Shown: positions 26,798 through 35,624, counted from the stretch's first letter. The stretch: DNA of 64,000 nt from Bradyrhizobium sp. 199 (GCF_023073355.1 NZ_JADPJI010000008.1:744001-808000), one strand, 5' to 3'. The notes: generated by a model not told the origin, from the sequence alone. A program made the numbers and translations.

Positions 26798-27379
26798 TTA
26801 GAGGAAGCAATCGATGGGGTAGATCTTCAGATCGACGTTGAGGCGGCTGTTCCGGGTCTGCGCCCGGAAGGCGTAGAATAGCCCAAAGCTATCACTCCCC
26901 TGATCGAGTTTTATTCCGGGGGTTAATTCATCGGGCGGGACCAGGACGCCGATATGCCGGTTGATCGCAGAGATCTCAATCCGGCTCTCCCCCTCGCCAA
27001 GTCGTCCACTGAGCTGGGTCACGGTGACCTTCGGCAGACCGCGGCGCTGATGGCAAACGTCCTCCTCCCACAGCTTGGTCTGCTGGACCAGCGGTTTGCC
27101 TGGGCGATCGGGAACGACGATATTGGGGAAAGATGGGCGCAGCATCCCGAAGAACTTGCTCTCCTTGGAGTTCGCCGACAGCCGGATCGTGAACGAAAGC
27201 TCGCCCCCGGCTCCCTTCAGCCGCGACAAGATTGGCGCGTCAGATTCGGCGGAGACCATCACGTCGATGCGATGGCGGACGCCCAGCTCTGCGGCAGCGC
27301 CAAGAGCCGTCCCGCCCGGTGCGAGCCCGAAGGCGAGCGGGACAAAAGCCAGAAGACACCAGAATGCTCTAAAGCGCAT
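26798..27379 (-). CDS. Exported protein of unknown function in exopolysaccharide locus
   Basis: The 193-residue product has an N-terminal signal sequence (FWCLLAFVPLAFGLAPGGTA, with AxA-like cleavage near residue 28). The mature part is predicted mostly beta (LSFTIRLSANS, KVTVTQLSGRL, RIEISAINRHIGVLV). Two cysteines (VCHQRR and the C-terminal IDCFL) could be a disulfide. It is in an operon with the downstream polymerase gene and lies behind the terminator of the export lipoprotein gene, so it begins a new transcription unit. I do not recognise the family. Confidence 0.75.
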   Translation of the reverse strand: MRFRAFWCLLAFVPLAFGLAPGGTALGAAAELGVRHRIDVMVSAESDAPILSRLKGAGGELSFTIRLSANSKESKFFGMLRPSFPNIVVPDRPGKPLVQQTKLWEEDVCHQRRGLPKVTVTQLSGRLGEGESRIEISAINRHIGVLVPPDELTPGIKLDQGSDSFGLFYAFRAQTRNSRLNVDLKIYPIDCFL

Positions 27380-27485
27380 GAAGCCCCTTGCAACAGTGCG
27401 GGATGCCCGATGACTGGCGCTCAGTGGCGCCTTGATCCTCTCCCGAACTCGTAGCCGCAGCAGAATCGCTGCGATCTAAACGAAA

Positions 27486-27515
27486 ATGGCACCGGGACAA
27501 AGGCCCCGGTGCCAT
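27486..27515 (-). terminator. Rho-independent terminator after the export lipoprotein gene
   Basis: ATGGCACCGGG (27486-27496) pairs perfectly with CCCGGTGCCAT (27505-27515), an 11-base stem with an 8-base loop. On the minus strand it is followed by TTTT. It begins 26 bases after the stop at 27542. Confidence 0.85.
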
Positions 27516-27541
27516 CTCTTTTGGTCGATCAAGTCAGCGCC

Positions 27542-28744
27542 TTACGGCGCCAGCTTGATGTTGTTGCGGAAGATCAGCGCGTTGTTCGGCAGATTTATTG
27601 CATCGTTGCCGGTCGCCATGATCACCCGCATGTACTGCAGGAACTTGGCAACCTCGACGTTGCGCGAGTTCGAGACGTAGAGGATGTCGCCATTCTTCAT
27701 CATGACCTTGGTGGCCAGGAAGAAGCCGCTCGGGTCTCGGAAGTTGACGTTGAAGATGACCGGGATCGTCTCCGAGGTGTACTTGCTCACGTCGATGCCG
27801 AGCTGGGCAGCGACCTCGCGAGGCTCGCGGCGATAGAGATACACGGCAGCAGGATCGGCCTGACCATCGAGGAGACCACCGGCCTTACCGACGGCTTCAG
27901 CGAGGTTGATGCGCCAGGCATCGAAGTTAAACTCGCCGCTCTGGCCGCTTGCGCCGAACGCCATGAACTTCTGCTGCTCGCGATAGACGTAGATGCTGTC
28001 GTCGGGGCGAACATAGACGTTGTTCTCGGGCGCCATCACGAGATTTTCGAACGGCACGGTGGCGCGTCGTCCGCCACGCTCCAGCATGACCCAGGTCTCG
28101 AAGCCTTGGCCCTTGATGCCGCCGGCGCGGGTGATCGCATCGAGCACCTTGTCCTTTGCACCCGCCGCACTCGCCGGATAACGCGCGGGAGCATTGACTT
28201 CGCCGAGCACGCTGATCAGCTGGGTACGCTGCGAGGACATCGAAACCACGGCCTGCGGCTCGATGGCGCGGTTGCCGATCTTCTCGATGATCGAGCGCTG
28301 GATCTCCACCGCCGTGCGGCCCGCGGCCTTGATCTGGCCGGCATAGGGAACGGTGATGAAGCCGTCATTGTCGACCGACTGATCCGGGATCGTCACATAG
28401 TTACCGGGGCGGACGCCGGCTTCCGCCGGAATGAACAAACCGCCTGCGGCGGCTTCGAAGATGGTGACGCTGACGACGTCACCGATGCCGAACACGATGC
28501 TGGCGGGCGGACGGCGATCGGTGAACACGCCGGCCAGCCCCTTCGGCTCATGGGTGTGCAGGATCTTCACCGTGGCCGGATTGAGCGGCACCAGCTCATA
28601 GGCCGGCGCGTTTTCTGTCTGGATCTTGTTGTTAACATCGTCCGTCAGCGGACCCGAGCCAGGGTTGGTCGAACACGCTCCGAGCGCCAAAGCGGCGGCC
28701 AGGAATGCAGGCTTCAAAACATAGGTCTTGGCAATAGATGACAT
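27542..28744 (-). CDS. Outer-membrane polysaccharide export lipoprotein (Wza/ExoF type)
   Basis: The 400-residue protein has a lipoprotein signal peptide with lipobox LGAC (Cys24). The poly-export domain begins near residue 88 (GIGDVVSVTIFEAAAGGLF) and includes the typical SVDNDGFITVPYAGQIKAAG stretch. Two SLBB-like domains follow (SVLGEVNAPARYPAS and the later segment with NVYVRPDDSIYVYRE). These proteins form the outer-membrane pore that pairs with the ExoP copolymerase encoded downstream. It starts a unit of its own, ended by the strong hairpin at 27486. The 262 bases upstream, shared with the divergent gene at 29007, should contain its promoter. Confidence 0.94.
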   Translation of the reverse strand: MSSIAKTYVLKPAFLAAALALGACSTNPGSGPLTDDVNNKIQTENAPAYELVPLNPATVKILHTHEPKGLAGVFTDRRPPASIVFGIGDVVSVTIFEAAAGGLFIPAEAGVRPGNYVTIPDQSVDNDGFITVPYAGQIKAAGRTAVEIQRSIIEKIGNRAIEPQAVVSMSSQRTQLISVLGEVNAPARYPASAAGAKDKVLDAITRAGGIKGQGFETWVMLERGGRRATVPFENLVMAPENNVYVRPDDSIYVYREQQKFMAFGASGQSGEFNFDAWRINLAEAVGKAGGLLDGQADPAAVYLYRREPREVAAQLGIDVSKYTSETIPVIFNVNFRDPSGFFLATKVMMKNGDILYVSNSRNVEVAKFLQYMRVIMATGNDAINLPNNALIFRNNIKLAP

Positions 28745-29006
28745 GAATGGCGCCCGAGAGTCCCCAATTGACGTAGATTGGTACGGCCTAGGCTGTGGTG
28801 CGACAAGGGTTCCCGGTGGTTAACGGAGCGATCCGTCCGCCACTGTTGCGTGTGGGCCACTCTTTGAGGCTTTGTTTAACCCATTGTGACTATTTGTTGT
28901 ATTTCGCGTGCCCGGTTTGGGAGCAAATTGCCCTAGTCGAGGCCGCGGTATGTCTCGTGGTCTCGCCCGCCTCTGTTAAGTTAGGATCCTTAAAAGTAGG
29001 ACCCCC

Positions 29007-29555
29007 GTGTCTGGCTTCCTTCTGTTCACCTTCTTGGCAGGATCGCTCCTTGGCGGCGCGGACCGCTGCGCGGGCGCGCGACCCTCGTGCCAAGGCGACC
29101 CAATCGTTGAGGTGGCCACCCCAGCCCCCTCTTCCGTCTGGAAGTTCAGCCGCACCCAGGGGGCCAAGGACGGCGAAAGCTTCGCTGCCATCACGAAGAC
29201 AGCGGATACGACCCAGTCCGACCCGGACTTCGCGGGCCTGATCGTTCGCTGCGCGCCGCGGGGCAAGATTGACGTGCTGCTGGCCCTGATCCGGCCCTTC
29301 CCGCCGCGCAGCCGTCCCAAGGTCACCATCGCTGCGACCGGCGGCGGCACCCTAACCCTTGATGCCAGCATGGCGGCCGCAGGCGCCGCGGTGTTGCTGC
29401 CCGACGAGGTCTCGGCTTTCGCTGCCGGCAAATGGCAGACCACGCCCTCACTATCCCTATTGGTCCGGGAAAACGACAGCGAGATCAAGGGTGTGGTGGC
29501 GCTGAACGGCCTGCGCGAGGCCTATCATTCGCTGCTGGCAAATTGCGGCCAATAG
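29007..29555 (+). CDS. Exported protein of unknown function
   Basis: The GTG at 29007 has AGTAGGA 6 bases before it and gives 182 residues. The N-terminus FLLFTFLAGSLLGGADRCAG is a short hydrophobic signal or anchor. The rest is predicted beta-rich with paired cysteines (DRCAGARPSCQG) and a third and fourth in IVRCAP and ANCGQ. It is divergent from the export lipoprotein gene and followed by a small membrane protein gene. I do not recognise it; secreted companions of exopolysaccharide genes are common in this window. Confidence 0.7.
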   Translation: MSGFLLFTFLAGSLLGGADRCAGARPSCQGDPIVEVATPAPSSVWKFSRTQGAKDGESFAAITKTADTTQSDPDFAGLIVRCAPRGKIDVLLALIRPFPPRSRPKVTIAATGGGTLTLDASMAAAGAAVLLPDEVSAFAAGKWQTTPSLSLLVRENDSEIKGVVALNGLREAYHSLLANCGQ

Positions 29556-29621
29556 GCCAAATTTAGCCATACAGCTTAAGGGTCTTTTTAGGGTGGGGAA
29601 CCTAGGGTCCGAGGCACGGGA

Positions 29622-29906
29622 GTGTTTCGGATGACCGCGTTTTTGATTTTCAGCTTTCTGGTAGGTGCCGTGCTGGGCCAACGGTTTCGCGTCCTGGTGC
29701 TGCTGCCGCTGACCTTCGTCATGGTGCTCGCCGCGATCCCGGTCGCCTTGGTGATCGATCTCACCATGCTCGAGAGCCTCAAAGGCGTGATGTTCGCAGC
29801 CATCGCCCTCCAGGGCGGCTATCTCTTCGGGTCAGCGGCGCGCTTCGGCCTTGCCGCCACACGGGCCGCCCGCGTCTTCGGTCGCCCAGTCAAGGCCACC
29901 CGCTAA
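29622..29906 (+). CDS. Small inner-membrane protein (about 94 residues)
   Basis: Two hydrophobic stretches are visible: TAFLIFSFLVGAVLGQ (res 5-20) continuing to LLPLTFVMVLAAIPVALVI, and a weaker VMFAAIALQGGYLFG. The tail is basic. Start may be GTG 29622 or ATG 29631; both have a purine-rich site upstream. In size and topology it resembles the small ExoX/PsiA-type exopolysaccharide inhibitors of rhizobia, but I see no sequence motif that proves it. It is 66 bases after the preceding exported-protein gene. Confidence 0.65.
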   Translation: MFRMTAFLIFSFLVGAVLGQRFRVLVLLPLTFVMVLAAIPVALVIDLTMLESLKGVMFAAIALQGGYLFGSAARFGLAATRAARVFGRPVKATR

Positions 29907-30006
29907 CGCGCCGATCGACGCTGCCACGGTCTTGCACGTATGCACGGGCGGCTCGAGCTCAGCTGTTGGTCCGAGGCAGACCTCTGTTTGAAAACCAATC
30001 GACGGC

Positions 30007-31326
30007 TTGTATGGTGACCTGACCGTTTCAGGATTCCATTCGAGCGCGCGTTTGTCCCTCGCTTATTTTGCCCTCATCGTTTCCATCGTTTCCGCTTCCG
30101 CTCTCGAAATCGCTGGCGCCAAGTTCGGTGCACAGCTCGGGACGATGGCCGCCGCGCTCAGCCTGCTGGCGGCCACCGCAAGCGCGCGGAAAGCCGATTA
30201 CGAGCACTATGTCCGCGCGACCTCCTGGGGCCGCTGGATCCTGATCGCCATTCCGCTGTGCATCGCGGCTCAACTCACACCGCTTCCCCTAGCCTTTGCG
30301 CACCCGATCTGGGCCAGCGCCCACGACGTCCTGGGCGACCTCTCGCTCGGGCCGATCACGGCCGATCTCGGCTTGACCGTGAGCGCGCTACTCCTGACGC
30401 TTGCAGCGATCTCGTCGCTTGGCGTCACCATTCTGGTGGTCCGTGACCGCGGCCGCGCCGAGTTGGTCCTCTTCGTCCTCGCTGGTGTCGCCGCATTCTC
30501 CGCCTTGACCCTGGATCTGCATCGGTTGTCGCCAGCAGTCGCCGAGGCCGCCGCAACTTCCGAGCTGGCGACAACCCTGGCCGGCTTCGGCCTCATCCTG
30601 AACCTGGCGGTCATGCAGCTCGCTGCCGAACGGGCCGAGACGCGTCATTCGCTGCTTCGCTCGATCGTGCTTGGTCTTTTGGGCCTCGTGGGCGCACTGG
30701 TCAGCGCGCTTGCGATCTTCGGCCTCTCAGGCACGAACAGCGCGATCGCAGCAAGCTTCGGCATCGTGCTGATCCTGCTGATCCTCGTCATTCGCAGGCT
30801 CGACCTTTCACCATTGGCAGTGGGCGCGCTCTCGCTGGCAGCTCTGATCGGAGCGGGGATCGTCCTGACCTTTGTCTTTGAGAGGAGTTCTGGACCGGTC
30901 CTCCTGCGTCTGGTTCCGGAAATGGGGACCGAGACGAGGGCCGCCCTCGAGCGGATGCTGGCCGACACGCGCTGGTTTGGCGCCGGCGCAGGGACCTTTG
31001 CCGCAGTGGGCAGTATCTATCAAAGCGACGCTGGAGCTATTTTGACGGTGCCTTCCACGGCGGCGTCCATCTTTGCAGAGATGGGGTGGATCGGCCTGGC
31101 TGCCCTGATCGCGGTGAGCCTGATCGCTTTGGTGCGCCTGTTCTTCGGCGCTTTGCAGCGCGGACGCGACTCGTTCTTCCCCGCAGCAGCGGCGGCCTGC
31201 GTTCTCTTTGCGCTGGTTCAGAGCTTCGCAGGTCCCGGACTGCTGCGGCCCGCAGCAATCCTGTGCCTTTCGATGATCGTGGGATTGGGGCTGTCGCAGG
31301 GCGTCAGCCAATCGTCATCACGATAG
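30007..31326 (+). CDS. O-antigen ligase-like membrane protein (third polymerase-like gene)
   Basis: Starting at TTG 30007 (no good ATG precedes the first helix) the product has 439 residues and about 11 hydrophobic segments. The periplasmic loop has DTRWFGAGAGTFAAVGSIYQ and STAASIFAEMGWIGL, clearly parallel to DNPWFGTGIGTFQWAF and the ELASEVGI segment in the ligase-like protein at 25201, so they belong to one superfamily. The His of the H-S-x-P-L-E motif is replaced here by PSTAASIF, which may mean altered or lost activity. It is convergent with the BTLCP gene, 11 bases apart. Confidence 0.75.
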   Translation: MYGDLTVSGFHSSARLSLAYFALIVSIVSASALEIAGAKFGAQLGTMAAALSLLAATASARKADYEHYVRATSWGRWILIAIPLCIAAQLTPLPLAFAHPIWASAHDVLGDLSLGPITADLGLTVSALLLTLAAISSLGVTILVVRDRGRAELVLFVLAGVAAFSALTLDLHRLSPAVAEAAATSELATTLAGFGLILNLAVMQLAAERAETRHSLLRSIVLGLLGLVGALVSALAIFGLSGTNSAIAASFGIVLILLILVIRRLDLSPLAVGALSLAALIGAGIVLTFVFERSSGPVLLRLVPEMGTETRAALERMLADTRWFGAGAGTFAAVGSIYQSDAGAILTVPSTAASIFAEMGWIGLAALIAVSLIALVRLFFGALQRGRDSFFPAAAAACVLFALVQSFAGPGLLRPAAILCLSMIVGLGLSQGVSQSSSR

Positions 31327-31337
31327 AGCGCCGATGA

Positions 31338-31964
31338 TCAGACCGCGCGGTCGCCCAGCGAAGCCCAGTAGTTCGGGTTCTTGGGCGACTGGATGCGGAC
31401 CCAGCGATAGGGCTTCTTCGACCACGGCAGGATATGGCCGGAGAGATTGTCCAGCACGAGATCGCCGGTGAAGGTGCGCACCACGACAACGAGATGATGC
31501 TCGCCCCAGCTGGTCACGACTTCGCTGAGCAGCACCGAGCGCGCCGGAAAGCCCTTGGCGATCAGATCGTGACGTTTCGTCACGGCGTAATCATTGCAAT
31601 CACCGCTGGTGGGGTGAAGCAGCCATTTCTCGCCGCGCAGCCCTTCCAGATTGGGCTCGGGACGGATGGCGGTATTGACGCGCAGGTTGACCTCTTGCAT
31701 TTGCGCCAGCCGCTCGGCGGTGAGCTTCAGCCGCCCCCCCCTGAACACGATCTGTTGCGGCCGCGGCTTGCATTCGTCCTTGTACTTCAGGCAGAAGAGC
31801 GTGAACGCCATCGGCGCCAGCGTCGGCTGGTCGAACTTGATATACTGGATGGCACCGCGCAGCCCCAAGGGCGCACCGACGAAAGCGGCTTCAGCGCGCT
31901 GATGCGCCCCCGCAGCAACGACGATGGCGGCCAGAGCCGCCAGGAACTTTACAATTTTGCGCAT
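31338..31964 (-). CDS. BTLCP-type transglutaminase-like cysteine proteinase
   Basis: The 208 residues begin with a signal peptide (FLAALAAIVVAAGAHQRAEA). The catalytic Cys123 is in PTSGDCNDYAVTK, His156/157 in WGEHHLVVVV and Asp172 in LVLDNLSG, the triad of the bacterial transglutaminase-like cysteine proteinase (BTLCP) family. LapG of Pseudomonas, which releases adhesins under c-di-GMP control, belongs to the same superfamily. No LapD or giant adhesin gene is in the window, so substrate and control are open. CLKYKDEC may form a structural disulfide. Members with this layout are abundant in Bradyrhizobium. Confidence 0.9.
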   Translation of the reverse strand: MRKIVKFLAALAAIVVAAGAHQRAEAAFVGAPLGLRGAIQYIKFDQPTLAPMAFTLFCLKYKDECKPRPQQIVFRGGRLKLTAERLAQMQEVNLRVNTAIRPEPNLEGLRGEKWLLHPTSGDCNDYAVTKRHDLIAKGFPARSVLLSEVVTSWGEHHLVVVVRTFTGDLVLDNLSGHILPWSKKPYRWVRIQSPKNPNYWASLGDRAV

Positions 31965-32157
31965 GTCGCGCTCCCCGTTCTTGTTGGGGAGACGCTACGC
32001 GAGACGTCTTGAAATACGGCTCAAAGGTCGCGCGATCCTTTAATCAAAATGCGGGCTGATCGGTCGGAAACAATTAAGAATACCGATGTGTGACTTGTTC
32101 TGCTAAGAGCGGCCTCGACGTTCCGCTCGTGACGCTAGAGGCGATTCGACCGACCTG

Positions 32158-32895
32158 ATGGGCCTTTCCAGACGCTTTCGAAAGAAGACGAAGCCGCGGC
32201 TCCCCGACGGCCTTCGCGTCTATGCCATCGGAGACGTGCACGGCCGCGCCGATCTGCTTCAATCGTTGTTAACCGTCATCGATGCCGATCTTGCCCGCTC
32301 CACCCCCGAACGCGCTATCCAGGTCTTTCTCGGCGACTATGTCGACCGCGGCCCGGACTCACGTGCCGTTCTTGATCTGTTGATCGAACGCTCGAAATCT
32401 CACGAGACGGTCTGCCTCAAGGGCAACCACGAGGTCTTCCTGCTCGAGGTGCTCAAGGACCCCGCCCGCCTGCAGGAATGGCGCCATTATGGCGGCCTGC
32501 TGACGCTGGTCTCCTACGGCGTCAGCCCGACCATGAATCCTTCCGCGGAGCAACAGGTCGAACTGATCGAAGGACTGAAGCGCGCGCTGCCGCCCGAGCA
32601 CCTCGCCTTCCTGCAGCAATTGCCCTCGTCCTTTACCTGCGGGGACTTCTTCTTCGTCCATGCCGGCATCAAGCCAGGCGTCGCGCTCGAGCGTCAAAGG
32701 GAAGAGGATATGCTCTGGATCCGCGAAGAATTCCTGGCCTCCGAAGAGCGCTTCGGCAAATACATCGTCCACGGTCATACGCCTGTGAGCGTGCCAGATA
32801 TTCGCCCGAACCGGATCAACATCGACACTGGCGCCTATGCGACCGGCAACTTGACGCTGCTGACGATCCAGGGCGATAGTCTGATGGCAATCTAA
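32158..32895 (+). CDS. Serine/threonine protein phosphatase (PPP family metallophosphatase)
   Basis: The 245-residue cytosolic enzyme shows the full PPP metal-binding set: GDVHG (25-29), GDYVDRG (59-65), GNHE (89-92), then FFFVHAGIKPG and VHGHTPV toward the C-terminus. This is the size of ApaH/PrpA-like bacterial phosphatases, which dephosphorylate proteins or dinucleotide polyphosphates. It begins 193 bases after the divergent BTLCP gene and is followed after 60 bases by a membrane-anchored protein gene, with which it may form an operon. The proximity to a tyrosine kinase system (exoP) does not by itself make it the partner phosphatase. Confidence 0.93.
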   Translation: MGLSRRFRKKTKPRLPDGLRVYAIGDVHGRADLLQSLLTVIDADLARSTPERAIQVFLGDYVDRGPDSRAVLDLLIERSKSHETVCLKGNHEVFLLEVLKDPARLQEWRHYGGLLTLVSYGVSPTMNPSAEQQVELIEGLKRALPPEHLAFLQQLPSSFTCGDFFFVHAGIKPGVALERQREEDMLWIREEFLASEERFGKYIVHGHTPVSVPDIRPNRINIDTGAYATGNLTLLTIQGDSLMAI

Positions 32896-32955
32896 CGAAT
32901 CCGGCTGAACGTCGGTCGCTTCGTTGGCTGCTCTCACAGGCTTCGTCGATCCACC

Positions 32956-33618
32956 ATGAACCGCATGATCCTGCTTCGCGTCGTCGGCCTCTGTATCGCG
33001 ATCCTGCTGGCGCTTCATGCCGGCTTGGCATTCTACGGCGATCTCGTACGACCGAATTTCCGCGCGAGCGACTTGTTCTCGGGCGAGATTCCGCCCGACA
33101 AGGTCAAGCTTGCCGCCAGCGGCGTCATGGCATCATTTTCGCTGGATGGGGACCTGCTTGCGAATTACGCAGCGGCGCGGGCCGCTGACATTCTTCACCG
33201 TCCTTCAACCGACGCGAGCGGAAGGACCAGCGAGAACAAGGCCGCCCAAGCCGCCATCATCGCTGCCTTGAAAGTATCACCAATCAGGCCCGCGCTATGG
33301 CTCACGCTCGGGACGCTGCAGGCCCAGTCCGGCGAAGCGGCGACGCCTGCGGTGAAGATGTCCTACCTGACCGGGTCGGTGCCGATCGACGTTGCTATCT
33401 CTCGTGTCCGTACCGTGACGTCGAGCGCAGCCGCAACGGACGAGGAGATCAAGCTGCTGGCGCAATCCGACATCCGTTCGGCGCTAGCCAATCGCTCCCG
33501 CTACGAGCCGTTGCTGATCGCGGCCTACGTGCAGGCAACTCCCCAAGGCAAGTCACTGCTGCTCGAGACCACGAAAGTGACGGATCCCAGGTTCAACGAG
33601 ATTCTGCGGCGGTACTGA
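32956..33618 (+). CDS. Membrane-anchored protein, distant paralogue of the 21167 product
   Basis: The 220 residues have one N-terminal membrane helix (LLRVVGLCIAILLALHAGLA, 6-25) and a helical periplasmic part. AALKVSPIRPALWLTLGTLQ, followed by VKMSYLTGSVPIDVAISRVR, mirrors the protein at 21167 (SLAENPNDAFLWMSLYSVAL, then VNIKYLAESYRIGPCEGWLA). That protein sits behind exoP. The function is unknown; the likeness suggests both attach to polysaccharide machinery. It converges with the next gene, three bases apart. Confidence 0.75.
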   Translation: MNRMILLRVVGLCIAILLALHAGLAFYGDLVRPNFRASDLFSGEIPPDKVKLAASGVMASFSLDGDLLANYAAARAADILHRPSTDASGRTSENKAAQAAIIAALKVSPIRPALWLTLGTLQAQSGEAATPAVKMSYLTGSVPIDVAISRVRTVTSSAAATDEEIKLLAQSDIRSALANRSRYEPLLIAAYVQATPQGKSLLLETTKVTDPRFNEILRRY

Positions 33619-33621
33619 ACC

Positions 33622-34008
33622 TTAGCGGACCGATTTCGGATTGACCGGCACAAAGTCCTGATCGCGCCGCTGCTGGTCGGATCGCCCCTGATAGACGAAC
33701 ATGCCCTTCTTGGTCGTGACGATGTCGCCCCGTTGCAGGCTATCGTCGCGGAGGAGACGTTCGGTCGCGACGAGGTCCGGATCCTCCGGAATCGGCTTGT
33801 AGAGCTCGGGATGCTCGCGCCGCTCGCGCGAGGCCTCCGTGGCCCGGCGCCGCGCGTCCTCGATCCGCTGCCGCCATTCGTCGCGCGAGACTTCCGGCTC
33901 GCTCGGTGGAAGATGGTCGTTGAGGGACGGCTCTGGCTCGCTCTGAGCGAGACACAGGGGTGGACCGGCGACAGCGAGCCCGAGCGCGCCGGCAACCGTG
34001 ATGACCAC
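33622..34008 (-). CDS. Secreted charged protein of unknown function
   Basis: From GTG 34008 the product has 128 residues with signal peptide VITVAGALGLAVAGPPLCLA. The mature part is highly charged: VSRDEWRQRIEDARRRATEA forms a probable helix, followed by LYKPIPEDPDLVATERLLRD and a C-terminal short beta part (GDIVTTKKGMFVYQG). The frame is open up to 34170, but the signal sequence sets the start. Similar small exported proteins ending with FVYQGR-like segments occur in Bradyrhizobium. The function is unknown. Confidence 0.68.
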   Translation of the reverse strand: MVITVAGALGLAVAGPPLCLAQSEPEPSLNDHLPPSEPEVSRDEWRQRIEDARRRATEASRERREHPELYKPIPEDPDLVATERLLRDDSLQRGDIVTTKKGMFVYQGRSDQQRRDQDFVPVNPKSVR

Positions 34009-34199
34009 CGCGCGAACCCACCATCCGTCATCTGGCAATTGGTCAACTCGGACGGTTCGCACTGCTGATCGCTCCAAAGACACACCACAAAGGACGATTG
34101 GCCGGAAACTCTCGCCGCTGCCCCTCAGTCTATATCTTTGCCGATTGCAAGGAAGTGGATTCAGCGGCAAGATTTCCTCTTTGGCTTGAGGATTTTCCC

Positions 34200-34592
34200 G
34201 TGGCTCGCATCATTGCCTTGTTCATTCTGATGATCTGCTTTGGCGCGCAGCCGGCAAGGGCCGCCCAGATCGAATACCCGCAAGTCATCCATACTCAATC
34301 CGAGGCGGTCGATCAGAAGACCGGAGGTCACTTCGTGCTGTGGTCAGAGCGCGAGAAGATCTTCTACGGCCTCGACCAGAAGCTGTTTCCCGGCGCTCGC
34401 TACGTCGACATCACCCAGGTCACCCCGAGCGTCGGCTCGATCACGTTGACTTACATTGAGGTCCGCACGGTCGGCAGCACCACCTCGGACTATCTCTATC
34501 TGGCCGGCAATGTGCGCTTCCGCGTCAGCGGCATGACCCTGAAGTCCAGCAACTTTCCTGCCGGGGGCGGGATGACTCCCAACGGGCAGTGA
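34200..34592 (+). CDS. Secreted beta-rich small protein
   Basis: GTG 34200 is preceded by GAGG at 34188 and starts with the signal peptide ARIIALFILMICFGAQPARA. The mature part (about 108 residues) is rich in beta-type segments (GHFVLWSEREKIFYGLDQ, SVGSITLTYIEVRTVG, DYLYLAGNVRFRVSG) and has no cysteine. The frame is open upstream to 34098, but that extension has no protein character. It has no recognised family. The 290 bases downstream hold no gene I can support. Confidence 0.68.
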   Translation: MARIIALFILMICFGAQPARAAQIEYPQVIHTQSEAVDQKTGGHFVLWSEREKIFYGLDQKLFPGARYVDITQVTPSVGSITLTYIEVRTVGSTTSDYLYLAGNVRFRVSGMTLKSSNFPAGGGMTPNGQ

Positions 34593-34882
34593 TTGACACC
34601 TGATCTGGGGCCTTGGACCCTCCCATCAAAAGCTGAAAAACAACCCCATGCACAGTAGACGGCATCAGCCGGATCAATGGCTTACGCTTTTTCCGAAGCT
34701 GCAATTGACCTGTCGGGCAAAACAGGCCCAGGATGGCATGCTCCGGAGAGACTGACTGATGTTGGTTGATACGAGCGCGCGGCACCGACAAGTTCCCGCT
34801 GCGGATCGCAGGCAAGAACCGGCACGAGCCAGGAGCATCGACCCTGGAGGTCGAGGGCAACCGGCAATAGGTGGTTAGCTCG

Positions 34883-35122
34883 CTAGCGACGGCTCGACCC
34901 GCTGGTCCGGGTTCTGTTCCCGTAATACGGCCGAGCGCGTCCACCCGTCGTCACGGGGGGCTCGATCCGGCTTGGGATATTGCGCGTCGCGTTGGGGCGC
35001 GCGGGCTGCGACGGATTGACGATGGTCACGTTGCGGTTGGGTGTCGATGGATCATTGACGCCCTGACCCCAGGCGGTGGCGGGCACAAGCAACGCAATTG
35101 CGATCAGGACTGGTCGTTTCAT
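34883..35122 (-). CDS. Tiny secreted protein, QGxxDPS family
   Basis: From ATG 35122 this 79-residue protein has signal peptide PVLIAIALLVPATAWG with cleavage just before QGVNDPSTPN. The mature part is Pro/Asn/Arg-rich (NPSQPARPNATRNIPSRIEP) and likely disordered. The first residues after cleavage match those of two other tiny proteins in this window (QGIKDPSN at 35200 and QGTKDQPS at 39702), so it is one of a small paralogous set. The upstream ATG at 35161 would add 13 residues before the signal and is less likely. The function is unknown. Confidence 0.72.
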   Translation of the reverse strand: MKRPVLIAIALLVPATAWGQGVNDPSTPNRNVTIVNPSQPARPNATRNIPSRIEPPVTTGGRARPYYGNRTRTSGSSRR

Positions 35123-35199
35123 TCGATATCTCCCGAGCAAGAACGTCAGGGAGGCGAACACCGTTCCTTCACGACTGCTTCACGGTTCGTTGCGTCGCC

Positions 35200-35442
35200 T
35201 CACCGCGGCACGGCAATCAGCTTGCCATCCCGCCAGACGCCTTGGGCCGACTTTCCGGCCGGAAGATTGCCCGTCACATGCCGGACCGCGGTCGGCCGGG
35301 ACGCTTGGGTGGTCTGCGCCTTTTTCGACGATGTCGTGATGATGCTGGAGCTGGTGGTGTTGGACGGGTCCTTGATCCCTTGTGCAGACGCTGGATGAAC
35401 CAGGAAGGCCAGGAATGTAATGGCTGTCAAAACGCCGCGCAT
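35200..35442 (-). CDS. Tiny secreted protein, QGxxDPS family
   Basis: From ATG 35442 the product has 80 residues: signal peptide GVLTAITFLAFLVHPASA, then QGIKDPSNTTSSSIITTSSK. The mature part is Ser/Thr-rich and ends in a short conserved-looking GVWRDGKLIAVPR. It shares the post-cleavage motif with the proteins at 34883 and 39702 and lies in tandem with the former, 77 bases apart, suggesting an old tandem duplication. Its role is unknown. Confidence 0.72.
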   Translation of the reverse strand: MRGVLTAITFLAFLVHPASAQGIKDPSNTTSSSIITTSSKKAQTTQASRPTAVRHVTGNLPAGKSAQGVWRDGKLIAVPR

Positions 35443-35624
35443 GGTCAAACACCGGAATGAGGAGCTTGGCGAAATGTCACAGGTTTCCGCCCAAAAGCAA
35501 GCTCTTCGAGACGATCGCGAAGGTCCTTTGCAGATCAGAGCATCAGGGCGATCGCCAGGGCCAAGCGATCCGGGCCGAAACAGCCTAGCGGAACAGCCAT
35601 ATCCGGGCTAGTTGATCGACCTTG

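Noticed and set aside
27509..28741. A 410-codon plus-strand frame opposite the export lipoprotein
   Set aside because: Translation is repetitive in Asp, His and Arg, with no signal or family; the minus strand has lipobox and SLBB domains.
31338..31964. A full LapG/LapD adhesin-release system
   Set aside because: The BTLCP protein has the LapG-type triad, but no LapD-type receptor or large adhesin gene is in the window.
34593..34882. Possible short gene or mobile-element remnant between two small secreted protein genes
   Set aside because: A short frame ending GASTLEVEGNRQ was seen, but it has no start context or recognisable family, so I could not support a call.
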